Positions 11,961 through 20,440 of a stretch of DNA of 64,000 nt are shown here, piece by piece. Both the position numbers and the translations under genes were made by a program. Each line of letters begins with the position of its first letter. Within the stretch, counting starts at the first letter, position 1. This stretch comes from SAR116 cluster bacterium AG-335-B03 (lineage in GTDB: Bacteria; Pseudomonadota; Alphaproteobacteria; Puniceispirillales; Marisalimonadaceae): contig QBZG01000003.1 of NCBI GenBank assembly GCA_003282435.1, positions 1 through 64,000 on the forward strand, given 5' to 3'. Under the pieces are notes generated by a model, which saw only the letters and a list, made by a program, of their open reading frames with translations, had not been told where the DNA came from and searched no databases.

Positions 11961-12926
11961 ATGATAAAGACAATGAACGAAATAAAAAAAATAAGACATC
12001 CAGAAAAAATACATAAGCCTGATAATATTTCACCCCCAAAGCCAAAGTGGCTGAGAGTAAGAGCACCATTGGGAAAAATTTTTGATGAAACTAAAGGGCT
12101 GTTAGACGGTTTAAACATTACAACGGTATGTGAAGAAGCTAGTTGTCCTAATATAGGTAGTTGTTGGTCAAAAAAACACGCAACGATGATGATTATGGGC
12201 GATATTTGTACTAGAGCTTGTTCTTTTTGTAATGTTGCGACTGGTAAACCTATGGGACTTGATCTATCTGAACCTATCAGAGTTGCAAAGTCAGTAGCAA
12301 GGTTAAATTTAAGTCACGTTGTAATAACGTCTGTTGATAGAGACGATTTAAATGACGGTGGGGCAGAGCATTTTGTTAACACAATCACTGATATAAGAAA
12401 GTTATCTCCAAAAACATCTATTGAAATTCTAACTCCAGATTTTTTAAGAAAAGATGGCGCTTTAGAAAAAGTTATTAATGCAAAACCTGATGTTTTTAAT
12501 CATAATCTTGAAACCGTACCAAGATTATACTCAACTGTAAGGCCAGGTGCAAGATACTTTCATTCATTGAGTTTACTTGCAAAAGTGAAAGAAATTGACC
12601 CAAACATATTCACTAAATCTGGAATAATGGTAGGACTTGGTGAGAATGAAAATGAAGTTTACCAAGTAATGGATGACATGAGATCAGCGAATATTGATTT
12701 TTTAACGATTGGACAGTATCTCCAACCAACTATCAAACATCATAAGGTCGAGAAGTATATTGATCCTCTAGAATTTAAAAATTATCAAAAAATAGCACTT
12801 GCAAAAGGATTTCTAGTTGTTTCTTCTTCTCCCTTAACAAGAAGTAGCTTCCATGCAAGCGAAGATTTTGAAAAACTAAAACAAGCAAGGGTTAATTTGC
12901 ACAATAGGTTAAAAAGAAATAATTAA
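11961..12926 (+). CDS. lipA: lipoyl synthase
   Basis: A 321-residue radical SAM enzyme that inserts two sulfurs into protein-bound octanoyl groups to give lipoyl cofactors. The auxiliary cluster ligands form [12 protein letters not shown] (CX4CX5C). The radical SAM cluster motif is CTRACSFC (CX3CX2C), and the conserved C-terminal RSSFHASE serine ligand region is present. The start is ambiguous: ATG at 11961 or the in-frame ATG at 11976, and neither has a strong ribosome site. It directly follows lpd, whose complex it modifies. No lipB or lplA lies in this window. Confidence 0.95.
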   Translation: MIKTMNEIKKIRHPEKIHKPDNISPPKPKWLRVRAPLGKIFDETKGLLDGLNITTVCEEASCPNIGSCWSKKHATMMIMGDICTRACSFCNVATGKPMGLDLSEPIRVAKSVARLNLSHVVITSVDRDDLNDGGAEHFVNTITDIRKLSPKTSIEILTPDFLRKDGALEKVINAKPDVFNHNLETVPRLYSTVRPGARYFHSLSLLAKVKEIDPNIFTKSGIMVGLGENENEVYQVMDDMRSANIDFLTIGQYLQPTIKHHKVEKYIDPLEFKNYQKIALAKGFLVVSSSPLTRSSFHASEDFEKLKQARVNLHNRLKRNN

Positions 12927-13355
12927 ATGAGGCATGAAGAGCGTAGGGTTATAAATCATTCCCCATTAAATTTATTTAAATTAGTTTCTGATGTTAAAAA
13001 GTATCCAGAATTTTTACCTTGGTGCTTAGGTGCAAGAGTAAAAAACAGTTCCAAAAACAATTTTGATGCTGACTTGATTATTGGCTTTAAAATATACAAA
13101 GAAATATATTCATCACAAGTTATTTTAGATCATGTCAATAAAAAGATAATTGTAAATTATAAAGATGGGCCATTTGAGCATCTTGATAATTATTGGATTT
13201 TCAAAGACAACATGAAAGGTTGTGAAGTTGAATTTATGGTTGATTTTAAATTTAAATCCGTTTTCCTACAAACATTAATGGAAACTTTATTTTCTGAAGC
13301 CGTCCGAAGAATGGTAGGTGCATTTGAAAAACGAGCAAATCAATTATTTAATTAA
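12927..13355 (+). CDS. RatA/COQ10-like START-domain protein
   Basis: A 142-residue protein of the polyketide cyclase/START superfamily, with the typical opening HEERRVINHSPLNLFKLVSDVKKYPEFLPWCLGARV. The conserved C-terminal helix is also present (TLMETLFSEAVRRMVGAFEKRANQLF). Bacterial relatives are annotated RatA toxin and the mitochondrial one is Coq10, a ubiquinone-binding protein. A lipid or ubiquinone chaperone role is the safer reading. Its ATG immediately follows the lipA stop, so translation is probably coupled. It ends 8 bases inside the convergent pncC. Confidence 0.85.
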   Translation: MRHEERRVINHSPLNLFKLVSDVKKYPEFLPWCLGARVKNSSKNNFDADLIIGFKIYKEIYSSQVILDHVNKKIIVNYKDGPFEHLDNYWIFKDNMKGCEVEFMVDFKFKSVFLQTLMETLFSEAVRRMVGAFEKRANQLFN

Positions 13356-13848
13356 CTTTTTTAAAACTTTCAATAATATTATTTGAAAGTTTTAATGCTT
13401 CCAAGGTTGTTTCTTGTCTTATTTTAAGTCTATTTCCTATAAATAAATATTCTTTTGTAATAATATTTTTTTTTGTGCCAATTCCAATATACACAAGTCC
13501 CACGGGTTTATTTTTACTTCCTCCACTTGGACCTGCTATCCCAGTAACCGCAATTGATATATCTGCATTCATGAGTTTTAAGACATTAGATGCCATATTA
13601 TAAGCAATTATTTTACTTACTGCTCCATTTTCATTTATTAGTTTTAAAGGAATGTTTAGAATTTTACTTTTCATATCGTTTGAATATGTAACAACAGAAG
13701 ACTTAAAAATAGTGCTCGAACCACTTATTGAAACAATTGATGAGGCTACCATACCACCTGTACAACTTTCTGCAGTAGTAACGGTTAATTTTTTTTCTAA
13801 ACATTGATTTAATAATATTTCAGATTGCTTGTTAATTTTATCCCACAT
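13348..13848 (-). CDS. pncC: CinA C-terminal-type nicotinamide-nucleotide amidohydrolase
   Basis: A 166-residue stand-alone CinA C-terminal domain. The family hydrolyses nicotinamide mononucleotide to nicotinate mononucleotide in NAD salvage. Signature segments are TAESCTGGMVASSIVSISGSS near the N-terminus, VVTYSNDMKSKIL, and AVTGIAGPSGGSKNKPVGLVYIG. The N-terminal MoCF domain of full CinA is absent, which is normal for this form. It lies downstream of ispDF and pgpA on the minus strand and overlaps the convergent ratA-like gene by 8 bases. Confidence 0.93.
   Translation of the reverse strand: MWDKINKQSEILLNQCLEKKLTVTTAESCTGGMVASSIVSISGSSTIFKSSVVTYSNDMKSKILNIPLKLINENGAVSKIIAYNMASNVLKLMNADISIAVTGIAGPSGGSKNKPVGLVYIGIGTKKNIITKEYLFIGNRLKIRQETTLEALKLSNNIIESFKKVN
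13363..13393. terminator. candidate stem-loop between convergent genes
   Basis: AAAACTTTCAA at 13363-13373 and TTGAAAGTTTT at 13383-13393 are perfect 11-base inverted arms with a 9-base loop, just past the ratA-like stop and inside the 3' end of pncC. The ends are A and T tracts on both strands, as in a bidirectional intrinsic terminator, but the stem is AT-rich and could be chance. Confidence 0.4.
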
Positions 13849-13855
13849 TCTTAGC

Positions 13856-14368
13856 TCATAAAGTTTTTATAATTAAAGGTTGGCTTACAGACGTTAAAAT
13901 AGCAGCTTGAGTTAAAAATGCACATAAACCTGCAACTAAGTCATCAGTTATAATACCAAATCCACCGGGTAATTTTTCAAATTTTTTAATCGGACCTATC
14001 TTTGTAATGTCAAAAAACCTGAATAAAAGAAATGATAATAGTAAAGACATTAACAAGCAACTAATACTACTAGTATCTATTATACCTAATAAAGCTACAA
14101 ATTGCCCTGCAAACTCGTCTACCACAACTTCTTTCGGATCCTTTTTGTTATGCAATCTTATGTGAGCTTCGCAGAGAAGATAACTAATTATCACAAAAAT
14201 AAACACAAACAATAAAAAAAGTTTAATTTTTAAAATTATTAAAATGTAGTAACCAAAAACCAACCCAACTAAAGAAGCCAATGTTCCGGGTGCGTATTTA
14301 AAACGGCCAATAGGGTAAACTTCTGCAAGCTTTGATAAAAAAATCAAAAGTTTTTTTTTATTAATCAT
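13856..14368 (-). CDS. pgpA: phosphatidylglycerophosphatase A
   Basis: A 170-residue integral membrane enzyme that dephosphorylates phosphatidylglycerophosphate to phosphatidylglycerol. PgpA features are the N-terminal IGRFKYAPGTLASLVG, the acidic motif KEVVVDEFAGQFVALLG and the C-terminal GGFGIITDDLVAGLCA. These are separated by hydrophobic segments (about residues 28-65 and 100-120). The start overlaps the end of ispDF by 8 bases and pncC follows 7 bases later, so ispDF-pgpA-pncC is an operon, an order common in alphaproteobacteria. Confidence 0.94.
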   Translation of the reverse strand: MINKKKLLIFLSKLAEVYPIGRFKYAPGTLASLVGLVFGYYILIILKIKLFLLFVFIFVIISYLLCEAHIRLHNKKDPKEVVVDEFAGQFVALLGIIDTSSISCLLMSLLLSFLLFRFFDITKIGPIKKFEKLPGGFGIITDDLVAGLCAFLTQAAILTSVSQPLIIKTL

Positions 14369-15563
14369 CTAAAACTATTTCAGGTATTTGTGCTGAAGTT
14401 ATTGCCATAGCAGCAATTCCTTCTTGTCTTCCTATAAAACCCATACTTTCAGAAGTTTTTCCTTTAATACTAATTCTTTTAGGATTGATATCTAAAATTC
14501 GTCCAATATTTTCTACAATCTTTTGTGAGTAATTTAATATTTTTGGTTTTTCGCAAATTATTACTGTATCTATATTGTTAATTCTACCCTTTTCTTTTTT
14601 TAACATTATTGATGCATGTTTTAAAAAAAGTGCACTATCAGCATTTTTCCACTTTTTGTCTGATGGAGAAAACAACTTACCGATATCTCCTTTGTTTACT
14701 ATACCTAAAATACTGTCAGTTATTGCATGTAGAAGCACATCAGCATCTGAATGACCTATTAATGAGTTTATATTATTTATTTTAATGCCACCTAAGTGAA
14801 TAAAGTTTTTATCAGTACTTTTTTTAATATCAAATCTATGTATATCAAAACCATTCCCAATTTTTGTTATATATTTAACATTACTATCACACAAATGTGG
14901 CTCCAATAATTTTAAATCTTTTTCATAAGTTATTTTTAAAGTAAAAGGATCACCTTCAATTGCAATAACTTTCATTCCATTGCTTAAAAAAAGAGAACTT
15001 TCATCTTCATAAACTTTTTTACTTTTTTTATGAGCATCAATTAAAAGCTTATAATTACATAACTGCGGAGTTTGGACTAATACTTTATCCTGTCTATTGA
15101 CAACGTCTTTGATTAATTTTTTTGACACAGTTCTTATGGAATCTGTGAGATTTAATGTTGGCACAACACACGTAATATCATTATCACAGTACTCAAGTAA
15201 TTTTTTAATGACTTCATATGATATCAATGGTCTAGCTGTGTCGTGAATTAATACATATTTGGGATTAAATTTTTCTATTGTAACTAGAGCGTTATAGACA
15301 CTATCGTGTCTTTCTTTACCACCTAAAACTGGCAATAAAATATTATTTTTTTTATTTATTTCATTTACTTTTGTTATATCTTTTTTATTAGAGACAACTT
15401 GAATCGGTACATCTTTTAGATATTTTTGAAATCTAATTATATTTTTCTCTAATATTGTTTCATTATTAAAGTTTATCAATTGCTTGCTAGTTTGTTTATG
15501 TATTCTATTTCCAACTCCTCCAGCAAGTAATACGATAACTAAATTATCATAAATTTTTCTCAC
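14361..15563 (-). CDS. ispDF: bifunctional IspD/IspF (non-mevalonate isoprenoid pathway)
   Basis: A 400-residue fusion. The N-terminal IspD cytidylyltransferase domain (about residues 1-225) has VLLAGGVGNRIHKQTSKQL and VLIHDTARPLIS. The C-terminal IspF cyclodiphosphate synthase domain (from about residue 235) has the metal motif GNGFDIHRF, GHSDADVLLHAITDSILG and TSESMGFIGRQEGIAAMA. Together they perform two steps of the MEP pathway to isoprenoids. The fusion is characteristic of alpha- and epsilonproteobacteria. It is divergent from ntrB. Confidence 0.96.
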   Translation of the reverse strand: MRKIYDNLVIVLLAGGVGNRIHKQTSKQLINFNNETILEKNIIRFQKYLKDVPIQVVSNKKDITKVNEINKKNNILLPVLGGKERHDSVYNALVTIEKFNPKYVLIHDTARPLISYEVIKKLLEYCDNDITCVVPTLNLTDSIRTVSKKLIKDVVNRQDKVLVQTPQLCNYKLLIDAHKKSKKVYEDESSLFLSNGMKVIAIEGDPFTLKITYEKDLKLLEPHLCDSNVKYITKIGNGFDIHRFDIKKSTDKNFIHLGGIKINNINSLIGHSDADVLLHAITDSILGIVNKGDIGKLFSPSDKKWKNADSALFLKHASIMLKKEKGRINNIDTVIICEKPKILNYSQKIVENIGRILDINPKRISIKGKTSESMGFIGRQEGIAAMAITSAQIPEIVLDD

Positions 15564-15579
15564 TCAAATCTCCAAATAC

Positions 15580-15594
15580 GCTTAAAAATTAAGC
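15580..15594. promoter_or_regulatory. short inverted repeat between ispDF and ntrB
   Basis: GCTTAA-AAA-TTAAGC is a perfect 6-base inverted repeat in the 122-base gap between the divergent ispDF and ntrB genes. It could be an operator or a chance feature of AT-rich DNA. The rest of the gap is AT-rich with no clear promoter boxes. Confidence 0.2.
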
Positions 15595-15685
15595 AATAAT
15601 CTAAAATTAATTTTGTTTATTATAAATATTGGTTAATTTATAATCGTTTATTTATTAAATTTAATTTTTAAATTAATGTCTTTTA

Positions 15686-16744
15686 ATGATGTACAACAAT
15701 ATTTTAAACGAATTAAGAACACCAGTATTTTTAATTAATAAAGATAACATATTTGATTATATTAATTCAATCGGTGAAGAGTTTTTTGGGATAAGTTCAA
15801 CCTTAATTATTGGCAAACCAATTCATGATTTCTTTCCAGATGACACTCCTATACTAAGTTTACTATCCAGAGTTCGAAAAACTAAATCTGGAATAACTGA
15901 AGAAAGTCTAGATTTTGGTAATATTAATTTTCCAAATAGAAAAGTTAGAGTTCATGTTGTTCCACTTTCTTTTGATAGCAACCAAATAATTGTACAAATT
16001 AGTCAGTTAGCACTTTCTGAGATGTTTCAATATCAAAGGATAAATAGTAAAATATCTAAATCCTTTTCATCTATGGTCGATATGCTGATGCATGAATTAA
16101 AAAATCCACTTGCCGGAATTAAAGGGGCATCTCAATTAATTGAAAGTGATTTGAAGGGTAACTCTAATCTGTTGGAATTAACTCAATTAATTACAATTGA
16201 AAGCGAAAGAATTATATCATTGCTAGATAGAATGGAGCACATAAGTAATAATAATTCAAAATTAGAATGTGAATATATAAATATTCATGAAATTCTTAAT
16301 CATTGTAGGAGAGTTGCTCAAAACAGTTTTGGAGCAAAGATAGAATATATTGACGATTTTGACCCTTCTCTTCCTAAATTCTTTGCTAATAAAAACCTAC
16401 TAATTCAAATAATTTTAAATCTTTTAAAAAACTCCTCCGAAGCCAGTTCTATTACTGGTAAAATTAAAATTAAAACTAGTTTTAATTCAAATAAAATCAC
16501 ATCTTTTTCAAAAGAAGACGTTCCTTCTACCTTACCTCTCCAGATTGAAATTATTGATTACGGAAAAGGGATTTCAAAACATCTGTTACCAAATATATTT
16601 GATCCATTTGTTTCATCTAAATCAGATGGTAAGGGGTTAGGATTATCAATTGTGGCAAATGGTTTGGAAGAAATGAATGCAGTAATTAATGTTTCGTCAG
16701 AACCAGGATTAACAAATTTTTGTATTAATTTTCCCTTAAAATAA
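15686..16744 (+). CDS. ntrB: nitrogen-regulation sensor histidine kinase NtrB
   Basis: A 352-residue soluble kinase. A PAS-like domain covers about residues 1-110. The HisKA domain has the phospho-acceptor motif MHELKNPLAGIKGASQLIES (His136). The HATPase domain has the N box NLLKNSSEA, the G1 box DYGKGI and the G2 box DGKGLGLSIV. In the family NtrB responds to PII protein and phosphorylates NtrC. No membrane segment is visible. The adjacent ntrC, 23 bases downstream, fixes the identity. The dusB gene that often precedes ntrB is not here. Confidence 0.93.
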   Translation: MMYNNILNELRTPVFLINKDNIFDYINSIGEEFFGISSTLIIGKPIHDFFPDDTPILSLLSRVRKTKSGITEESLDFGNINFPNRKVRVHVVPLSFDSNQIIVQISQLALSEMFQYQRINSKISKSFSSMVDMLMHELKNPLAGIKGASQLIESDLKGNSNLLELTQLITIESERIISLLDRMEHISNNNSKLECEYINIHEILNHCRRVAQNSFGAKIEYIDDFDPSLPKFFANKNLLIQIILNLLKNSSEASSITGKIKIKTSFNSNKITSFSKEDVPSTLPLQIEIIDYGKGISKHLLPNIFDPFVSSKSDGKGLGLSIVANGLEEMNAVINVSSEPGLTNFCINFPLK

Positions 16745-16767
16745 TATGTGTTAAAAGGAGTTAAATT

Positions 16768-18207
16768 TTGGAAATTAAAAATGTAAAAAATATAATAGTA
16801 GTAGATGATGACAGAAGTATTAGGGTAGTTATCTCCACTGCATTAAGTAGGGCTGGTTATAACGTCAAATCAAGTGGTACGGCTGCTGGAATGTGGAGAT
16901 TAGTAGAATCAGATTTTGCTGATATATTGATTACGGATGTTGGATTACCTGATGGTGATGCGTTAGATGTTTTACCTAAATTACAAAAGTTGAAACCTAA
17001 TCTAAAAATAATTGTAATGTCAGCTAGAACAACTTTATTGACTGCAGTAAGAGCTGAGAAAAAAGGTGCTTTTGAATATCTACCAAAACCATTTGATCTA
17101 GATGAGCTTTTAAATTTAGTATCAAATACTTTCCTTTTCCAAAAATCAGAAATTAATAACTCCTATTTAGATAACTCATCTAAAACCATTTATGACTCTG
17201 GGCCCGTTATTGGAAAATCAGTCATTATGCAAGAAATATACAAAATTATTTCCCGTATTGTAAATACAGATTTGACTGTTTTAATATCTGGTGAAAGTGG
17301 AACAGGAAAAAAATTAATAGCTAAATCTATTCATGATTTAAGTTTGTCAAATAAAAAACCATTTTTAAATTTGAATATGCAATTCTTCAATGATTATAAA
17401 ATTGAAGATTTAGTTAAAAAGTTTCAAAATTTTACATCTAAAGATGTTAACTCAATAGAAGATCTCAGTGGTTGCTCTATATATATAAAAAATGTAACCG
17501 AATCTTCTTTAGTTCAACAAAATAATTTTTTAAATTTTTTAGAAACAGACTTAACACAACTTGTATCAAACAACCCTCAATTTATAAAACCAAGATTATT
17601 TGTTTCAACAAAAAATAATATATATAATGATGTTGAAAAAGGTCTTTTTCGCGAAGATCTTTATTACAGACTAAATGTAGTACCTATTAAAATGCCATCT
17701 CTCAAAGATAGGTTTGAAGATATACCTGATTTAACCTCACATTATTTAAAAAAATATTTTCAGAATAAATTTGTTAATAAAACTATTTCTTATGAAGGTA
17801 TAAACTTATTTAAAGAATATTCTTGGCCTGGTAATGTAAGAGAATTAGAAAACGTAATTGAAAGATTATGCTTGTTATCATCAACAGAAAATATAATGCC
17901 CTCTTTAATACAGGAAGTTTTATCTGAAGATAGGTTGGTTGTTGAAAGCAAACATGAAGAAAACTTAGAGACATATTTTAAAAATTATCTAAAAAGATAT
18001 TTTAAAGATTTTGATGAAAATTTATCACTAAATAATTTACACGATAATTTTATTTCAAAGATTGAAAAACCGTTAATTGAAACAACTTTAAATTTATTCA
18101 GGGGTAATCAGATTAAAACCTCCAAATGTCTTGGGTTTAATAGAAATACTTTGAGGTCAAAAATAAATATGTATAATATTGAAGTAATAAAAAAAAGAAA
18201 AGTTTAG
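16768..18207 (+). CDS. ntrC: NtrC-type response regulator with degenerate AAA+ domain
   Basis: This 479-residue protein starts at TTG (16768) after AAAGGAG at 16754-16760. The receiver domain has VVDDDRS, phospho-acceptor Asp57 in LITDVGLPDGDAL and Lys in YLPKPFD. The AAA+ domain keeps Walker A (SGESGTGKK, about 174-182) but has no GAFTGA loop. The Walker B region reads CSIYIKN (about 236-242) instead of the usual TLFLDE. Sensor-type segments (GLFREDLYYRLNVVPI, SWPGNVRELEN) remain. A Fis-type helix-turn-helix closes the protein (NLFRGNQIKTSKCLGFNRNTLRSK). It probably binds DNA without acting as a sigma54 activator. Confidence 0.88.
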   Translation: MEIKNVKNIIVVDDDRSIRVVISTALSRAGYNVKSSGTAAGMWRLVESDFADILITDVGLPDGDALDVLPKLQKLKPNLKIIVMSARTTLLTAVRAEKKGAFEYLPKPFDLDELLNLVSNTFLFQKSEINNSYLDNSSKTIYDSGPVIGKSVIMQEIYKIISRIVNTDLTVLISGESGTGKKLIAKSIHDLSLSNKKPFLNLNMQFFNDYKIEDLVKKFQNFTSKDVNSIEDLSGCSIYIKNVTESSLVQQNNFLNFLETDLTQLVSNNPQFIKPRLFVSTKNNIYNDVEKGLFREDLYYRLNVVPIKMPSLKDRFEDIPDLTSHYLKKYFQNKFVNKTISYEGINLFKEYSWPGNVRELENVIERLCLLSSTENIMPSLIQEVLSEDRLVVESKHEENLETYFKNYLKRYFKDFDENLSLNNLHDNFISKIEKPLIETTLNLFRGNQIKTSKCLGFNRNTLRSKINMYNIEVIKKRKV

Positions 18208-18261
18208 AAGTTTATATTAAGTATTATATAAATTTTAATTTCTATAAAACTAGGTTATAGA

Positions 18262-20421
18262 ATGCAAATGCTTTTATTAAATGTATTTAGACAAAAGTTA
18301 TTTCTGGTTTCTATACTACTTTCTTTATTAATTTGTTTTTTTATATATAAATCTTTATATCAATTTAAACTTATTAATAATCATGAAAATATCTTTACAA
18401 TTTCACTAATTATTTCATTTTTATTAATAGTTATTATTTTTTTCATTCTCTTAAAAAATATTTTCTTCATTTTAAATCAAATTAAACTTGAGAAAGCTGG
18501 CCAAGAATTACAAAAAAAGATATTATTCATTTTTTCTATAATCGCTTTGACTCCAACTCTATTTATTTCGTTTTTTTCAATATTTATTTTTGATGCCGCC
18601 TTAAGCGGTTGGTTTAATAAGAAAATTTCAACTGCTATTTCACAATCTGTAGAAGTTGCCAATCAATATCTTGATGAACATCAAAGTGGAATGAGGGGAG
18701 ATATTTTAGAGCTAGTTAATTTAATAAATATTAACTCAGAAATTTTTTCTTCAGATAAAAACAAATTTAATAATTTTTTAGATAAATATACTCGTCAGCA
18801 TAATTTATCAGAGGCAGTTATTATAGATTCAATTGGAAATGTTTTAGCATTTTCAGAATTTGTTTTTGAATATACCTATACAGAAATTCCACCCAAATTT
18901 TATGATACTGCAAATAATGGAAAGATTTTAATCGTTAAAGAAGATGATTCTAATAAAATGAGGGCATTTATAAAGTTACCTCAGTATATTGATGCATATT
19001 TACTTATAACAAGTTTTGTCGATCAAAGGGTTTTAAATGCAATTAAAAGTACATCTATTGCGGTCTCGGACTATCAATCAATAGAAATCAAGCAATTTGA
19101 TATTAAAATTTCATTTATAGTGATATTTTTATTAATTACCTTAATATTACTATTTACTTCCTTAATAATTGGATTGAATATAGCTAATAGACTATTCGAA
19201 CCAATAACTTCTCTTATAAAAGGTGCAGAAGAAGTAGGTGGAGGTAACTTAGATTACAAAATATCAGATGAAGTTCTATCTAAAATTAACATTAATGAAA
19301 TCAAAAGACTAGTACAAGCATTTAATTTAATGATTTCAGATCTAAAATCCAATAGGGTTGATTTAGAGCATGCAAATGACCAACTGGACAAAAGAAGAAA
19401 GTTTTCAGAGTCAGTTCTATCAGGTGTTTATTCAGGTGTAATTGGATTAGACAAAAATCTTAAAATTAATCTTCCTAATGTGACTGCAACTAATTTATTA
19501 GGAATAACTATCGGAAAAGATTTTGGTAAACCTATTTTAGATATAGTTCCCGAATTTACTGACGTAATAAATAGTCTCTTAATATCTAAAAAAAATGTAG
19601 TTGAAGATAAAATTTATATTGTAAGAGATGATAAAGTTTTAAATTTAATAACAAGATTTGTAGTACAAAAATCTGACGATTTAATTTTGGGTTATGTTTT
19701 AACCTTTGATGATGTCACTAGCTTAATAGCTGCTCAAAAAATGGGAGCCTGGTCTGATATAGCAAGAAGAATAGCTCATGAAATAAAAAATCCTCTTACT
19801 CCAATTCGTTTAGCTGCTGAAAGATTAATGAATAAATTAAGTAGTAATAGAAAAATAGATAAAAAAACTTTTGAACAATCTTTAAACATGATAACCCGAC
19901 AGGTTGATGATATCCATCATTTGGTAGATGAGTTTTCCTCTTTTGCTAGAATGCCATCTCCAAAATTAAAAGTAATCAATATTAATAAAGTTATTGCAGA
20001 ATATATAAATCCAATGATGTCATCATTTGAAAAAGTTTTGATTGAAGTTGATGATGTGATTGAGAATGCCCTGATTATGGGTGATGAAAAACAAATCAGG
20101 CAAGCATGTGGAAATCTTATTAAAAACTCTTACGAAAATGTTAATTCAAACAATATAAAAAATGCCCGAATATCGATTATTTTTAAAATAGAAAATAATT
20201 TTGCTGAAATTTATGTCAATGATAATGGCACTGGTATTGAAAAATCTATAATTTCTCAAATTATTGAGCCTTATTTCACAACTAAAGTAGGTGGTAGTGG
20301 GTTAGGGCTAGCCATTACAAAAAAAATAATAGATGATCATAATGGCTCTATACTTATTCGACCATTAAAAGGGTCAAAAGGTACGTCTATTTTATTAAAA
20401 TTCCCGTTAATTTCAAAATAG
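18262..20421 (+). CDS. ntrY: nitrogen-regulation sensor histidine kinase NtrY
   Basis: A 719-residue membrane kinase. Three to four N-terminal hydrophobic segments lie within residues 1-115, with a further one around 285-310. A HAMP domain follows (from about 312, LFEPITSLIKGAEEVGGGNLDYKI), then a PAS-like region, then HisKA with IARRIAHEIKNPLTPIRLAAERL. The HATPase domain has NLIKNSYENV, DNGTGIEKS and GGSGLGLAITKKI. The layout is that of NtrY, which pairs with NtrX in alphaproteobacteria in nitrogen, redox or envelope control. It is 54 bases after ntrC and 19 before ntrX. Confidence 0.94.
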   Translation: MQMLLLNVFRQKLFLVSILLSLLICFFIYKSLYQFKLINNHENIFTISLIISFLLIVIIFFILLKNIFFILNQIKLEKAGQELQKKILFIFSIIALTPTLFISFFSIFIFDAALSGWFNKKISTAISQSVEVANQYLDEHQSGMRGDILELVNLININSEIFSSDKNKFNNFLDKYTRQHNLSEAVIIDSIGNVLAFSEFVFEYTYTEIPPKFYDTANNGKILIVKEDDSNKMRAFIKLPQYIDAYLLITSFVDQRVLNAIKSTSIAVSDYQSIEIKQFDIKISFIVIFLLITLILLFTSLIIGLNIANRLFEPITSLIKGAEEVGGGNLDYKISDEVLSKININEIKRLVQAFNLMISDLKSNRVDLEHANDQLDKRRKFSESVLSGVYSGVIGLDKNLKINLPNVTATNLLGITIGKDFGKPILDIVPEFTDVINSLLISKKNVVEDKIYIVRDDKVLNLITRFVVQKSDDLILGYVLTFDDVTSLIAAQKMGAWSDIARRIAHEIKNPLTPIRLAAERLMNKLSSNRKIDKKTFEQSLNMITRQVDDIHHLVDEFSSFARMPSPKLKVININKVIAEYINPMMSSFEKVLIEVDDVIENALIMGDEKQIRQACGNLIKNSYENVNSNNIKNARISIIFKIENNFAEIYVNDNGTGIEKSIISQIIEPYFTTKVGGSGLGLAITKKIIDDHNGSILIRPLKGSKGTSILLKFPLISK

Positions 20422-20440
20422 TAACTATGAGTAATATTGA

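Noticed and set aside
12927-13355. RatA toxin of a toxin-antitoxin pair
   Set aside because: There is no RatB partner beside it, and position after lipA matches the Coq10-like housekeeping gene of alphaproteobacteria.
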